A stretch of DNA of 64,000 nucleotides from NCBI RefSeq assembly GCF_018309085.1, contig NZ_CP070502.1, positions 2,232,001 to 2,296,000 on the forward strand, given 5' to 3'. A program made the translations under genes and the position numbers. The notes below the pieces were generated by a model. That model had not been told where the DNA came from. It was given only the letters and a program-made list of their open reading frames with translations, and did no database searches. Positions 7,912 to 15,085 of the stretch are shown here, one piece after another (within the stretch, counting starts at the first letter, position 1; the number at the start of each line of letters is the position of its first letter). Source of the DNA: Sporosarcina sp. Marseille-Q4063 (GTDB lineage: Bacteria; Bacillota; Bacilli; Bacillales_A; Planococcaceae).

Positions 7912-8226
7912 CTAATTGGTTTTGAGTCCGCTAGCTAACATGCTGTTTTCGAGCATTTCGAGCCTTTCGTGGAGCTGTCGATTCTCTTCCTCTAGCGCTT
8001 TTGTATTGCTGTCAACCGCTTTGGAAGATAGATAAGGATCGGTTTCCCACCAGTCCATGCCGATTTCTTTTGCCTTGTCGACCGAAGCAACAATCAGTCT
8101 GATTTTGATGGTGAGTAATTCTACATCCGCAACGCCGACTGTAATGTCTCCTGCAATCACCACTCCTTTATCGAGTATCTTCTCAAGTACGTCTACAATC
8201 GTGTTGGATTGCATGGAATGTTCCAT
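7912..8226 (-). CDS. gvpJ: gas vesicle protein GvpJ
   Basis: A 104-residue minor GvpA-family protein. Residues 8-70 carry the family fold (VDVLEKILDKGVVIAGDITV, then VELLTIKIRLIVASVDKA), followed by a leucine-rich coiled segment (EENRQLHERLEMLENS). GvpJ-type proteins are thought to help nucleate the vesicle or form its conical tips. RBS AAGGAGG lies seven bases before the ATG. Confidence 0.93.
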   Translation of the reverse strand: MEHSMQSNTIVDVLEKILDKGVVIAGDITVGVADVELLTIKIRLIVASVDKAKEIGMDWWETDPYLSSKAVDSNTKALEEENRQLHERLEMLENSMLASGLKTN

Positions 8227-8251
8227 TTAAAATCCTCCTTGGGTGTTCGTT

Positions 8252-8536
8252 TCAAAGCAAGCTTCCTAAAGGACCCAGGTCAATATTCAAGTCTTCGGCA
8301 TCCAGACCGAATATTTCTTTTAGCTCATCCATTTTCTCTTCCAAATTCATCAATGCTTCGCCTAAGTCCTCAATTTGCTGGTCCGTCAACGTTCCGCCTT
8401 CGACCCGCCGAATCGCGTGCCTTTCCACTATTTGTCGTAATAGCTCAATTACGGTCAGCACCAATTGCGCCAATCCATGCTCCGCATTATCAGGGTCTAA
8501 ATTAATCTTTCCACTTGCTTGGTTGGCCGGTTGCAT
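8252..8536 (-). CDS. gvpK: gas vesicle protein GvpK
   Basis: A 94-residue protein with the GvpK core: NLDPDNAEHGLAQLV-like start (here INLDPDNAEHGLAQLVLTV), then LRQIVERHAIRRVEGGTLTD and a helical end. GvpK is needed for vesicle assembly, and its exact job is unclear. It overlaps the end of gvpS by 35 bases, which suggests translational coupling. Confidence 0.94.
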   Translation of the reverse strand: MQPANQASGKINLDPDNAEHGLAQLVLTVIELLRQIVERHAIRRVEGGTLTDQQIEDLGEALMNLEEKMDELKEIFGLDAEDLNIDLGPLGSLL

Positions 8537-8777
8537 CAGTCAATGCCTCCCTTTGTCTTTCAAATTGTTCTGAAGATACGGTTTCATGGTTTCCCGCTTG
8601 GGCCTGAACGAGAGATTCCACTGAAGCGATCAATACTCTCAAATCTAAATACACAAGATCGACGCCAGCAATAGAAATCACTAAATCCGCCTTGATCGCG
8701 ACACCTTTATCTAGGATGACATCCAAAATATCAATGAGCGCTATATCCTTATTTTCCATCGATTCTTTTAATGCCAT
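8502..8777 (-). CDS. gvpS: gas vesicle protein GvpS (GvpA family)
   Basis: A 91-residue GvpA-family protein with the typical ALIDILDVILDKGVAIKADL and DLRVLIASVES blocks and a divergent hydrophilic C-terminal tail. In the P. megaterium cluster this gene lies between gvpL and gvpK, as here. It is a minor structural or tip protein. The start shown is the first ATG; MENKDIALIDIL (ATG at 8759) is an alternative. Confidence 0.9.
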   Translation of the reverse strand: MALKESMENKDIALIDILDVILDKGVAIKADLVISIAGVDLVYLDLRVLIASVESLVQAQAGNHETVSSEQFERQREALTDATGQPSKWKD

Positions 8778-8796
8778 AGTTTCATCTCATCCTCAT

Positions 8797-9603
8797 TTAT
8801 GAAAAGTTGGAGAAGTGGTAGGCCGGCCATGGCCCAGTTGCTTCAAACTGCCATCCCATTCCCTTCATGTCCTTTTCATATTGCTGAATCTGTCTTAAAA
8901 AGTTTTCTACATCTGCCGCGGGAATCAGATAGACGCTATTCCAGGTCATCTCATCTTTTCTTCCCGTTACGTCATTGCTCCAAGTTTTTTTGATATTTCC
9001 TTTTAGCGCAATTTCGCTTAGATGTCCATGGATGTTTTCACTAATTCTGTTTTTTTCTTCTTCCAACTCGGATTCAATCAGCTTATCTAGCTTTTTCTTC
9101 GCGAAAAATTGCTTTCCTTTAGAAAGTTGGTTTATTTCTTCTCGTTTTGCTTCAATGGCCGGATTGCTCTCACTCACTTGTTCTTTTAGCAATTGATCAT
9201 CGCAGTAGATTTTCAAATTCCACTCCTCGTTTCCGTGAATCGAGGCAAATGTATCAATCAAATCCGCTTCCTTCGTCTGTACTGCGTTTTCCAAACTTGC
9301 CTGGTTTTTAAACAGCGTACAAAACTTCAGGGGTACTATCGTGTACATCTTTGAGAGCATCATGACAGTCTCGTGATGGTGAAAAGCCTTTTCCTGGAGC
9401 CACTCCATGTTATTGTTAATTTGTTCCTGAATACTTTCTTCCGAGTACTCTTTTGCATCAAGGTCGCAGACAACAGCAGTTGCCTTGCCTAAAGCGAGGG
9501 TGTACATATGCCCTTTGCCATCGAAGCCTTTATTAGAAGGCAGCTGTTGTTTGATTGCTTCCTCTGTCGGTATCAATCCATATAAGTAAATGAGACTGTC
9601 CAT
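8797..9603 (-). CDS. gvpL: gas vesicle protein GvpL (GvpF/GvpL family)
   Basis: A 268-residue member of the GvpF/L family. The start LIYLYGLIPTEE and the ending GPWPAYHFSNF are family hallmarks; the same GPWPAY motif ends gvpF. GvpF/L proteins bind GvpA and are thought to act as chaperones or adaptors early in assembly. It lies directly after gvpG. Confidence 0.92.
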   Translation of the reverse strand: MDSLIYLYGLIPTEEAIKQQLPSNKGFDGKGHMYTLALGKATAVVCDLDAKEYSEESIQEQINNNMEWLQEKAFHHHETVMMLSKMYTIVPLKFCTLFKNQASLENAVQTKEADLIDTFASIHGNEEWNLKIYCDDQLLKEQVSESNPAIEAKREEINQLSKGKQFFAKKKLDKLIESELEEEKNRISENIHGHLSEIALKGNIKKTWSNDVTGRKDEMTWNSVYLIPAADVENFLRQIQQYEKDMKGMGWQFEATGPWPAYHFSNFS

Positions 9604-9615
9604 CTTTTTCTTTCC

Positions 9616-9870
9616 TCATTTCCTCTTTGTCATTTCTTCCCATTGCTGCATTTCCATTCTTTTTGCCATTTCATATCGAAGAAGCAATTCTTCTTCTTTC
9701 TCTTTATATAACTCATCTGGTATCTCCTCAAGTTCATACATCATTTGAAGCTGAATCAGCTTTTGCTGGATTGTCGGAAGGTCGAAAAGTTCTTTATCAG
9801 CTTCCTCTTTCACCTTTTCACCGATTTTTATGACCAGGTTGATTGGAGCGGTAACCAGTTTATGAATCAT
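9616..9870 (-). CDS. gvpG: gas vesicle protein GvpG
   Basis: An 84-residue, largely helical charged protein (KLVTAPINLVIKIGEKVKEEAD start, typical of GvpG). GvpG is a minor assembly protein encoded between gvpF and gvpL, as here. ATG at 9870 shares one base with the gvpF stop (TGATG), which argues for translational coupling; the GTG one codon earlier is the alternative. Confidence 0.9.
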   Translation of the reverse strand: MIHKLVTAPINLVIKIGEKVKEEADKELFDLPTIQQKLIQLQMMYELEEIPDELYKEKEEELLLRYEMAKRMEMQQWEEMTKRK

Positions 9871-10637
9871 CACGCATCCTCAACTTGTAATCGGATATTG
9901 ATGAAATTATACGCAGGCCAAGGTCCGCTGTAGCTGAACTCTACCTTGTCCTTCCATTTTTCGTATGTTTCATTAATTTTTTCATCGAAATCTGCTTCTT
10001 TGCCACGGTCTACTAAAAAGGCTGCATTAAGAAGCATTTTTTCACCAATCGGGTCGTTGGCTTTGGATGCCTCAGCGAGCTCCGTCAGCGGGCTGAAGAC
10101 TTCCTGCTTTATATTCTGTTGCAGTGAAGTGATTATTTTTTGGGCAGCTCCGCCAATCTGAATTCTTTCGTAATAGCTGGCTGCTTCTGATTTCCCTTGC
10201 ACAGCCTTCGCCATTTTATCGATTTTTGAATTCTCAGCGACAATTGATTCCAGCCATTCTTTTTTTCCGATCACTTTCAGACCTAACTCCACCTTCCCTT
10301 TTATCGCAGGGAACAGTTTTTCAAACTGCGGATATAGGTTTTCTAGCAACACACCAACGTCTTCCTTGGACTGGAATACATTTCCGAAGCTGACAGGGAT
10401 TACAGTGTCATTCCTTTTCATCACTTGCGAGACGACATTTTGGTGCATAAGTAAATTGTCTTTATTCGGATGATAGATTTTCATCGGAACCTCTACTGCT
10501 ACAATTGCCGCATCTTTATGGCGTATGGTAAACAGCTCCTTAGTTTCGCCTTCGATAGTAATCGTGCCGAAATCTTCGTCTGTTTCTGTCTGGATTCCGC
10601 AAAAAATATAGATGCCGGTTTGCTCTTCTTCGCTCAT
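9870..10637 (-). CDS. gvpF: gas vesicle protein GvpF (GvpF/GvpL family)
   Basis: A 255-residue GvpF/L-family protein: GIYIFCGIQTE start, VPMKIYHPNKDNLLMHQNVVSQ near residue 52, VIPVSFGNVF near 80 and GPWPAYNFI near the C-terminus. GvpF contacts GvpA and lies at the gas-facing surface in cyanobacterial vesicles. RBS GGAGGAATT precedes ATG by a normal spacing. It lies between gvpN and gvpG as in P. megaterium. Confidence 0.93.
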   Translation of the reverse strand: MSEEEQTGIYIFCGIQTETDEDFGTITIEGETKELFTIRHKDAAIVAVEVPMKIYHPNKDNLLMHQNVVSQVMKRNDTVIPVSFGNVFQSKEDVGVLLENLYPQFEKLFPAIKGKVELGLKVIGKKEWLESIVAENSKIDKMAKAVQGKSEAASYYERIQIGGAAQKIITSLQQNIKQEVFSPLTELAEASKANDPIGEKMLLNAAFLVDRGKEADFDEKINETYEKWKDKVEFSYSGPWPAYNFINIRLQVEDA

Positions 10638-10651
10638 TTATAATTCCTCCT

Positions 10652-11569
10652 CTATTGCTTGGGTTTCATATTGCTGCAGGCCTTTTTGATTAATTTCTCT
10701 GCTGTTTTGATTGGTTCATCGGATTCGATGCACCTGCCTACTTGGTGACCTAGAATGTCCAAGCACAGTCGTTCGAAATCAGGATTGGATCCATCAATTT
10801 TAATTTTTTGTTCTGCCGCCAACCTAGCAATCATGATGGATGCTCGGAGACTCGGACCGGTATTTTCTAAGCATTCTCCCCGCAGCATTGCGACCAACTT
10901 TGTAATGGCTGCAGCGTCCTTGTCATCGATGTTGGCTTTATCGGCTACGATTGCCGTCTCACGGTCATGATCTTTATGATCGATATAAATGGTGATGAGC
11001 CGGTCAAGAAGTGCATCCTGCGTTTGGTAAACCCCGGCATATTCATCCGGGTTGCTAGTGAAGATCACCGCAAAATCAGGATGGACTCGAACAAAAGGCT
11101 CGGTTAATTTGGTGCCGTACAACGGAAGGACGCCTTCCTCCAAAATGGATAGAAAAATGTTATTGGTGGTGGGCAATGAACGTGTAAACTCATCGTAAAC
11201 CAGCGTGTATCCATTCTTAACCGCCTCCAGCAATCGTCCATCTCTCCATGTCTCCGTCACGTTTTCATCCCGCTTATAAACCGACCGTATATAATTGTCG
11301 ACTACCTTCTTGCTCGTATAACCTGTGAAGTCGCCTATCAGGTCCTTGTTGTTCAACTCATGGTTTCCGTGTATGAGCATGACAGGTTTTTTTCTTCTTT
11401 TAGCAAGTGCAAGCGCAAGAGATGTCTTTCCGGCTCCAGATGGGCCTGTTAAATGGATGGGATACCCGGCTTTCATGTACTGCAACGAACGGGAAAGCAG
11501 TTCTTCCGTCTTTTCATCACGAATGATTGCCCGTGAATTCTTGTCGATTTTATCCTTTAAGACCGTCAC
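10652..11569 (-). CDS. gvpN: gas vesicle AAA+ ATPase GvpN
   Basis: An AAA+ ATPase of the MoxR/CbbQ-like GvpN family. Walker A is GPSGAGKTS near residue 43, Walker B is LVYDEFTRS near 120 and sensor 1 is IFTSNPDEYAG near 165. GvpN is needed for vesicles to widen to full diameter. The start GTG at 11569 (MTVLKDKIDKN) is preferred because AGGAGG lies six bases upstream, inside the longer TTG frame beginning at 11590. Confidence 0.95.
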   Translation of the reverse strand: MTVLKDKIDKNSRAIIRDEKTEELLSRSLQYMKAGYPIHLTGPSGAGKTSLALALAKRRKKPVMLIHGNHELNNKDLIGDFTGYTSKKVVDNYIRSVYKRDENVTETWRDGRLLEAVKNGYTLVYDEFTRSLPTTNNIFLSILEEGVLPLYGTKLTEPFVRVHPDFAVIFTSNPDEYAGVYQTQDALLDRLITIYIDHKDHDRETAIVADKANIDDKDAAAITKLVAMLRGECLENTGPSLRASIMIARLAAEQKIKIDGSNPDFERLCLDILGHQVGRCIESDEPIKTAEKLIKKACSNMKPKQ

Positions 11570-11593
11570 TCTGTTTCCTCCTACTCCCAAGAC

Positions 11594-11860
11594 TTACTCT
11601 CCCATTTTGATGGCGCTTCTAAAACGGATATCCCATCTTTTATAGGATGTGATTTCCTTCTCCTCATTGAGACGGACATCATAAACGCCAAGCATTTCAT
11701 CCTTTGCATATCTCTTCATATATTCCTTTTCCTCAATGACTTCCACCGTCAACTTCCAGCCATTATCATCACTTGCTTCTATGGCAGTAATTTTATGGAC
11801 CGGGGCAACAAATTCATTAAAAAATTCCGTCACATTTTCGATTATCTGTTTAATTTCCAT
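11594..11860 (-). CDS. gvpR: gas vesicle protein GvpR (GvpO family)
   Basis: An 88-residue protein of the GvpO family (IIENVTEFFNEF start, GWKLTVEVIEEKEY in the middle, then DVRLNEEKEITSYKRWDIRFR). In Bacillus the gene is called gvpR and lies between gvpB and gvpN, as here. GvpO-type proteins are essential in several species, but the mechanism is unknown. RBS AGGAGGCTGCC precedes the ATG. Confidence 0.9.
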   Translation of the reverse strand: MEIKQIIENVTEFFNEFVAPVHKITAIEASDDNGWKLTVEVIEEKEYMKRYAKDEMLGVYDVRLNEEKEITSYKRWDIRFRSAIKMGE

Positions 11861-11924
11861 GGCAGCCTCCTGCTAAAAGCTAGCATGCCAGGGTTGCCTT
11901 AACCCTAGCGACGCCAGCGGATTT

Positions 11925-12185
11925 CTAGATACTAAATCGAGCATTGCCTTCATTCGACTCGAGGGCAAAATCGTCTTCTTCAGCGCCGTCTTGTAGCAAC
12001 CCAACCGCTTCTGCATATCGCAGCCATGTATCAACACTGGCAATGACCACCCTTGCTTCAACTGTCAAAATTTCAATCCCGACAACTGATACTCTGACAA
12101 ATGCATCAATTACAATCCCTTTGTCCAGAATTCTGTCAATAACCTCCGCTAAACTTGAACTATCTGTACTTTTTTGAACTGACAT
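11925..12185 (-). CDS. gvpB: gas vesicle structural protein GvpB
   Basis: An 86-residue GvpA-type shell protein. The first 66 residues are almost identical to GvpA at 13181-13414 (differences LV/VV and IIT/ILT), while the tail differs completely ([16 protein letters not shown]). The conserved [16 protein letters not shown] and [21 protein letters not shown] blocks build the ribbed gas-permeable wall. Many third-codon positions differ from gvpA, so the pair is an old duplication kept by selection. It is probably the main or an alternate wall subunit. Confidence 0.95.
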   Translation of the reverse strand: MSVQKSTDSSSLAEVIDRILDKGIVIDAFVRVSVVGIEILTVEARVVIASVDTWLRYAEAVGLLQDGAEEDDFALESNEGNARFSI

Positions 12186-12212
12186 TATTGCATTCTCCTT
12201 TCGCTAATCCTT

Positions 12213-12662
12213 TTAAGATCCAATGGTCCGAATGTCGTTTATAGTTTTAATCTCGGTGGCTCCCTTAATATCCTTGGACGTCTTGATCGAGCTAATTCCC
12301 TTAATGTCCGAAACACCCTTTACTTTCCGTTTATCATCACTTTTATTTGCCGAGGATATTTTATCCTGAAGTTCTTCCCCTGCATCGACCACTTTCCCAA
12401 GCTTATCTCGGGCGGAAAGCAGTACATTTCGGGTTTTTTCCTTCGCTTCTCCTGCATTGTCTTCAACTTTATCGACCAACTTTTCTTTGGCGTCTCCCAG
12501 TTTTTCGGTTAATTTATCTCCCTTGTCCTGGACATTCTCGACAACTTTTTCCTTGGCCTTATCGGCTGCAACTTCTTTCACTTTGTCTTTAATCGGTTCT
12601 GGCGTGTGTTCAATCACTTTTTCGGCTACTTTCCCTGCAGTTTTTGCCAGTGGCTTGTCCAT
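12213..12662 (-). CDS. gvpQ: gas vesicle protein GvpQ
   Basis: A 149-residue hydrophilic, Lys/Glu/Asp-rich helical protein with degenerate 11-residue-like repeats (KVKEVAADKAKEKVVENVQDK, resembling LEA-type helices). It ends in a repeated short motif: SDIKGI, SSIKT, KDIKGA, TEIKTI, NDIRTI. Its place between gvpP and gvpB marks it as GvpQ. The function is unknown; the amphipathic repeats suggest binding to the protein shell or a role as disordered stabiliser. RBS AGGGGG lies before ATG. Confidence 0.85.
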   Translation of the reverse strand: MDKPLAKTAGKVAEKVIEHTPEPIKDKVKEVAADKAKEKVVENVQDKGDKLTEKLGDAKEKLVDKVEDNAGEAKEKTRNVLLSARDKLGKVVDAGEELQDKISSANKSDDKRKVKGVSDIKGISSIKTSKDIKGATEIKTINDIRTIGS

Positions 12663-12689
12663 GCACTAACCCCCTTTAAAGACTTGTTA

Positions 12690-13163
12690 TCACTTGGTAG
12701 CCACAAGATCATTCAGCATCTCTTCAATCTTTTCAAGTCGATCGTTTAACTGTTTGTTTTCTTCTTTTATCTCGTTATAGCTTTGTTGCTTTTCCTGGTT
12801 TGGAACACTGTTATCATCATTCTTCGGGGACAGTAGCCCTTGTTCGATTTTACTCATATAGCCCGAAGCAAGATGTTTGATGCTGTTTTGCGCTTGCCCT
12901 GCTAGAAGCTCCTGAGCCGTTTTTCTGAATTCCTCGCTCGCCACTTTGACCAATTCAGATTCGCCTAATTTTTTCATGGCCTTCTGGCTCGTAGCCGGAT
13001 TGGCAAGCAACCCGATTCCTGCTCCAACCACCCCGCCAATCAGCGCAAAGTTCATGGAATAATTCGGACCTTTCTTTTCTTGTGTCGGCTGATTACTTTC
13101 CGTTTCCTTCTGTTCTTCCCTTTCCGCCTCTTCATAATTTTCATTGGATTCTTGATCGCTCAT
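12690..13163 (-). CDS. gvpP: gas vesicle protein GvpP (YtxH-like)
   Basis: A 157-residue protein with a charged N-terminus (residues 1-35, Glu/Gln-rich), one hydrophobic glycine-rich segment (SMNFALIGGVVGAGIGLLANP, about residues 36-57), an amphipathic helix and a C-terminal coiled coil (ENKQLNDRLEKIEEMLNDLV). Position directly after gvpA matches GvpP. The coiled-coil end resembles GvpJ and GvpT, so these proteins may interact through it. Exact role unknown. Confidence 0.85.
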   Translation of the reverse strand: MSDQESNENYEEAEREEQKETESNQPTQEKKGPNYSMNFALIGGVVGAGIGLLANPATSQKAMKKLGESELVKVASEEFRKTAQELLAGQAQNSIKHLASGYMSKIEQGLLSPKNDDNSVPNQEKQQSYNEIKEENKQLNDRLEKIEEMLNDLVATK

Positions 13164-13180
13164 TTCATGTTCATCCTTTC

Positions 13181-13414
13181 TTAATAACTTAATTGCTCTT
13201 TTTTATCCTGGACATCATCCTGCAAGAGGCCGACAGCTTCTGCGTACCTGAGCCAGGTATCCACACTAGCGATAACCACCCGGGCTTCCACCGTAATGAT
13301 TTCAATCCCGACTAGAGACACTCTTACAAAGGCATCAATCACAATTCCTTTATCCAGGATTCTATCAATCACCTCGGCAAGGCTTGAACTGTCTGTACTT
13401 TTTTGAACACTCAT
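13181..13414 (-). CDS. gvpA: gas vesicle structural protein GvpA
   Basis: A 77-residue GvpA, first gene of the 14-gene cluster. It shows the conserved [20 protein letters not shown] and [17 protein letters not shown] blocks that form the vesicle rib. RBS GAGAGGAGGAAG precedes the ATG. The C-terminal tail ([12 protein letters not shown]) is short compared with GvpB. The cluster would give buoyant protein-walled gas compartments in the cytoplasm. Confidence 0.96.
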   Translation of the reverse strand: MSVQKSTDSSSLAEVIDRILDKGIVIDAFVRVSLVGIEIITVEARVVIASVDTWLRYAEAVGLLQDDVQDKKEQLSY

Positions 13415-13488
13415 TACCGCTTCCTCCTCTCCATTATTTCACTTGGCTGGAGTTGGTTTTCAATTCTATAAATGGCCTTGTAATCTAT

Positions 13489-13513
13489 ATACCTGAGTTA
13501 AAATCAAATAAAC
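13489..13513 (-). promoter_or_regulatory. candidate sigma-B-like promoter of the gvp operon
   Basis: About 75 bases before gvpA, GTTTAT (13513-13508) and AGGTAT (13494-13489) are separated by 13 bases on the minus strand. This resembles the general-stress consensus GTTTAA-N12-14-GGGTAT. I see no better sigma-A pair nearby. Evidence is by pattern only. Confidence 0.4.
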
Positions 13514-13545
13514 TAGGGAATATTAACCAGCACCCACTATTAAAA

Positions 13546-13574
13546 GAGCCCAATTCATTTATGAATTTGGGCGC
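13546..13574. terminator. terminator hairpin, decayed copy of the ykkD terminator block
   Basis: GAGCCCAATTCAT pairs with ATGAATTTGGGCGC. The surrounding bases (TAAAAGAGCCCAATTC ... GAATAAAAG) match the block after ykkD at 3784-3838 nearly base for base. On the minus strand it would end transcripts coming from glcF. Confidence 0.75.
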
Positions 13575-13596
13575 CAATGTTATATTTGAATAAAAG

Positions 13597-13690
13597 AAAA
13601 AGCCTGGGGGAAACTGTTAAACAGCTTCCTCCAGGCTTTTATCCAAATAGTATATCTGTGAATTTTCTCTCGCATCAGACCAAGATTAAT
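13597..13690 (-). pseudogene. decayed guanidine-I riboswitch leader
   Basis: The minus strand holds ATAAAAGCCTGGAGGAAG, a CTGTTTAACAG loop, and CCCCCAGGCTTTTTC. This is the 3' aptamer block plus terminator of the ykkC leader at 4562-4690. CTTGGTCTGATGCGAGAG resembles GGCCTGGTCCGAGAG. The CTAGGGTTCCGCG and TGTCACGGAAGG blocks are lost or unrecognisable, so guanidine binding is unlikely. No exporter genes follow: the leader runs straight into a ykkD-like terminator. It may still work as a terminator for the glc/lut operon. Confidence 0.75.
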
Positions 13691-13725
13691 CCACCCCATT
13701 GATGTGACTTTCAACTTATTCCCAT

Positions 13726-15084
13726 TTAAACTTTTCGACTAGTACCATTCTGAGTACTTTCGGCGTTTTCATACGCCGTTATGAGCAAATCAACAATATG
13801 CACCGCGTCCATTTGATCCGCCAATCCCTCGCGTTCAATTCCGAGCTTCATTTGCAATAAACAGCCGGGGTTCGTCGTTACAATGGTTTTCGCGTTGGTC
13901 TTTTTCGTTTGTTCCATTTTATAATCCAAAATTTGCATCGACATGTCAGACTCTACGATGTTATAAATGCCTGCAGATCCACAGCAACGGCCCGCATCAT
14001 GCATTTCAACAAATGTAACGCCTTCAATCGATTGCAATAATTTACGAGGTTCTAAAAATGTCTTCTGGCCATTTTTCAAATGACAAGAATCTTGGTACGT
14101 GACGATTTGGTCATCGAGTCGAAGCGGCAGTTTATCAAATTCAAGTTCGACCAATATGCTTGTGATGTCTTTGATTTTATCGGAAAAGGCTTGCGCCCGT
14201 TCGCTCCACTCGGGATCATCTTTTAGAAGATGCCCGTAGTCTACTAGAAATGCACCGCAACCGCCGGCATTCGTGATGATGTAGTCGACTTCGGCCTTTT
14301 CAAACGCTTCGATATTGCGCTTGGCCATTTCTTTCGCCCGGTCCTTCTCGCCGCTATGCCCATGCAATGCCCCGCAACAGCCCTGCGTTTCCGGTACGAC
14401 AATTTCGCATCCTGCATATTGCAATAGCTTTGTCGTTGAATCATTGGTAGACATGAAAATCGTATCCATTAAACAACCTGAGAAAAAGGCGACGTTTTTC
14501 TTTCGTTCTCGTAGCGGCGCAAAATGACGTTGTCTTCGTTTCATTTCCTTTTTCTTAGGAACTTCGGGCAACACTTTTTCCATCGTCCGCATCGTTTCCG
14601 GGAAAAGGTTCATGATTCCAACTGATCTTGTCACTTTTTGAAGACCAGATCGTTGGTAAAATCCTAGTAAACCGACTGCGCCGATCATTCTGTTGTGATA
14701 CGGAAATAGATTGTTAAAGAAAATACTTCGCATCGCTTTTTCGGGAAGAGATTGACTGTTCGTTTGATAGATTGCATCTCGTGCTTGTTCGAGTAAATGA
14801 CCAAAGTTTACGCCCGATGGACAAACGGGTTCGCACGCGCGGCATCCCAAACATAAGTCAATGGACCGTTTCACGTCTTCATCCGGTTCGATGAGCCCAT
14901 CGACGACACCTTTCATCAATGCGATTCTTCCGCGAGGCGAATTAATCTCTTCTTTTCCAGATTCAATATACGTCGGACAACTCGGTAAGCAAAACCCGCA
15001 TCGCGTGCAATTCATCAGTTCGTTGTAATCCATTTTCTCTTTGAAACCTTGTTGAATCCGCGCTTTTTCCTCTGTGCTCATCAT
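13726..15084 (-). CDS. glcF: (Fe-S)-binding subunit of glycolate/D-lactate oxidase, GlcF-like
   Basis: A 452-residue iron-sulfur protein. Two 4Fe-4S motifs, CTRCGFCLPSCPTY near residue 22 and CLGCRACEPVCPSG near 73, are followed by two CCG (heterodisulfide-reductase-like) domains with QGCCGALHGHSGE and DAGRCCGSAGIYN. It passes electrons from the FAD subunit GlcD to the quinone pool. It starts 1 base after the glcD stop. The last residues (STQNGTSRKV) look like a read-through tail: a remnant of a second copy at 6133-6195 ends KSEQ-stop at this point. Confidence 0.9.
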   Translation of the reverse strand: MMSTEEKARIQQGFKEKMDYNELMNCTRCGFCLPSCPTYIESGKEEINSPRGRIALMKGVVDGLIEPDEDVKRSIDLCLGCRACEPVCPSGVNFGHLLEQARDAIYQTNSQSLPEKAMRSIFFNNLFPYHNRMIGAVGLLGFYQRSGLQKVTRSVGIMNLFPETMRTMEKVLPEVPKKKEMKRRQRHFAPLRERKKNVAFFSGCLMDTIFMSTNDSTTKLLQYAGCEIVVPETQGCCGALHGHSGEKDRAKEMAKRNIEAFEKAEVDYIITNAGGCGAFLVDYGHLLKDDPEWSERAQAFSDKIKDITSILVELEFDKLPLRLDDQIVTYQDSCHLKNGQKTFLEPRKLLQSIEGVTFVEMHDAGRCCGSAGIYNIVESDMSMQILDYKMEQTKKTNAKTIVTTNPGCLLQMKLGIEREGLADQMDAVHIVDLLITAYENAESTQNGTSRKV

Positions 15085-15085
15085 C

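Noticed and set aside
13597..13690. Second working guanidine riboswitch
   Set aside because: Two of the conserved aptamer blocks are missing and no gene follows before a terminator.
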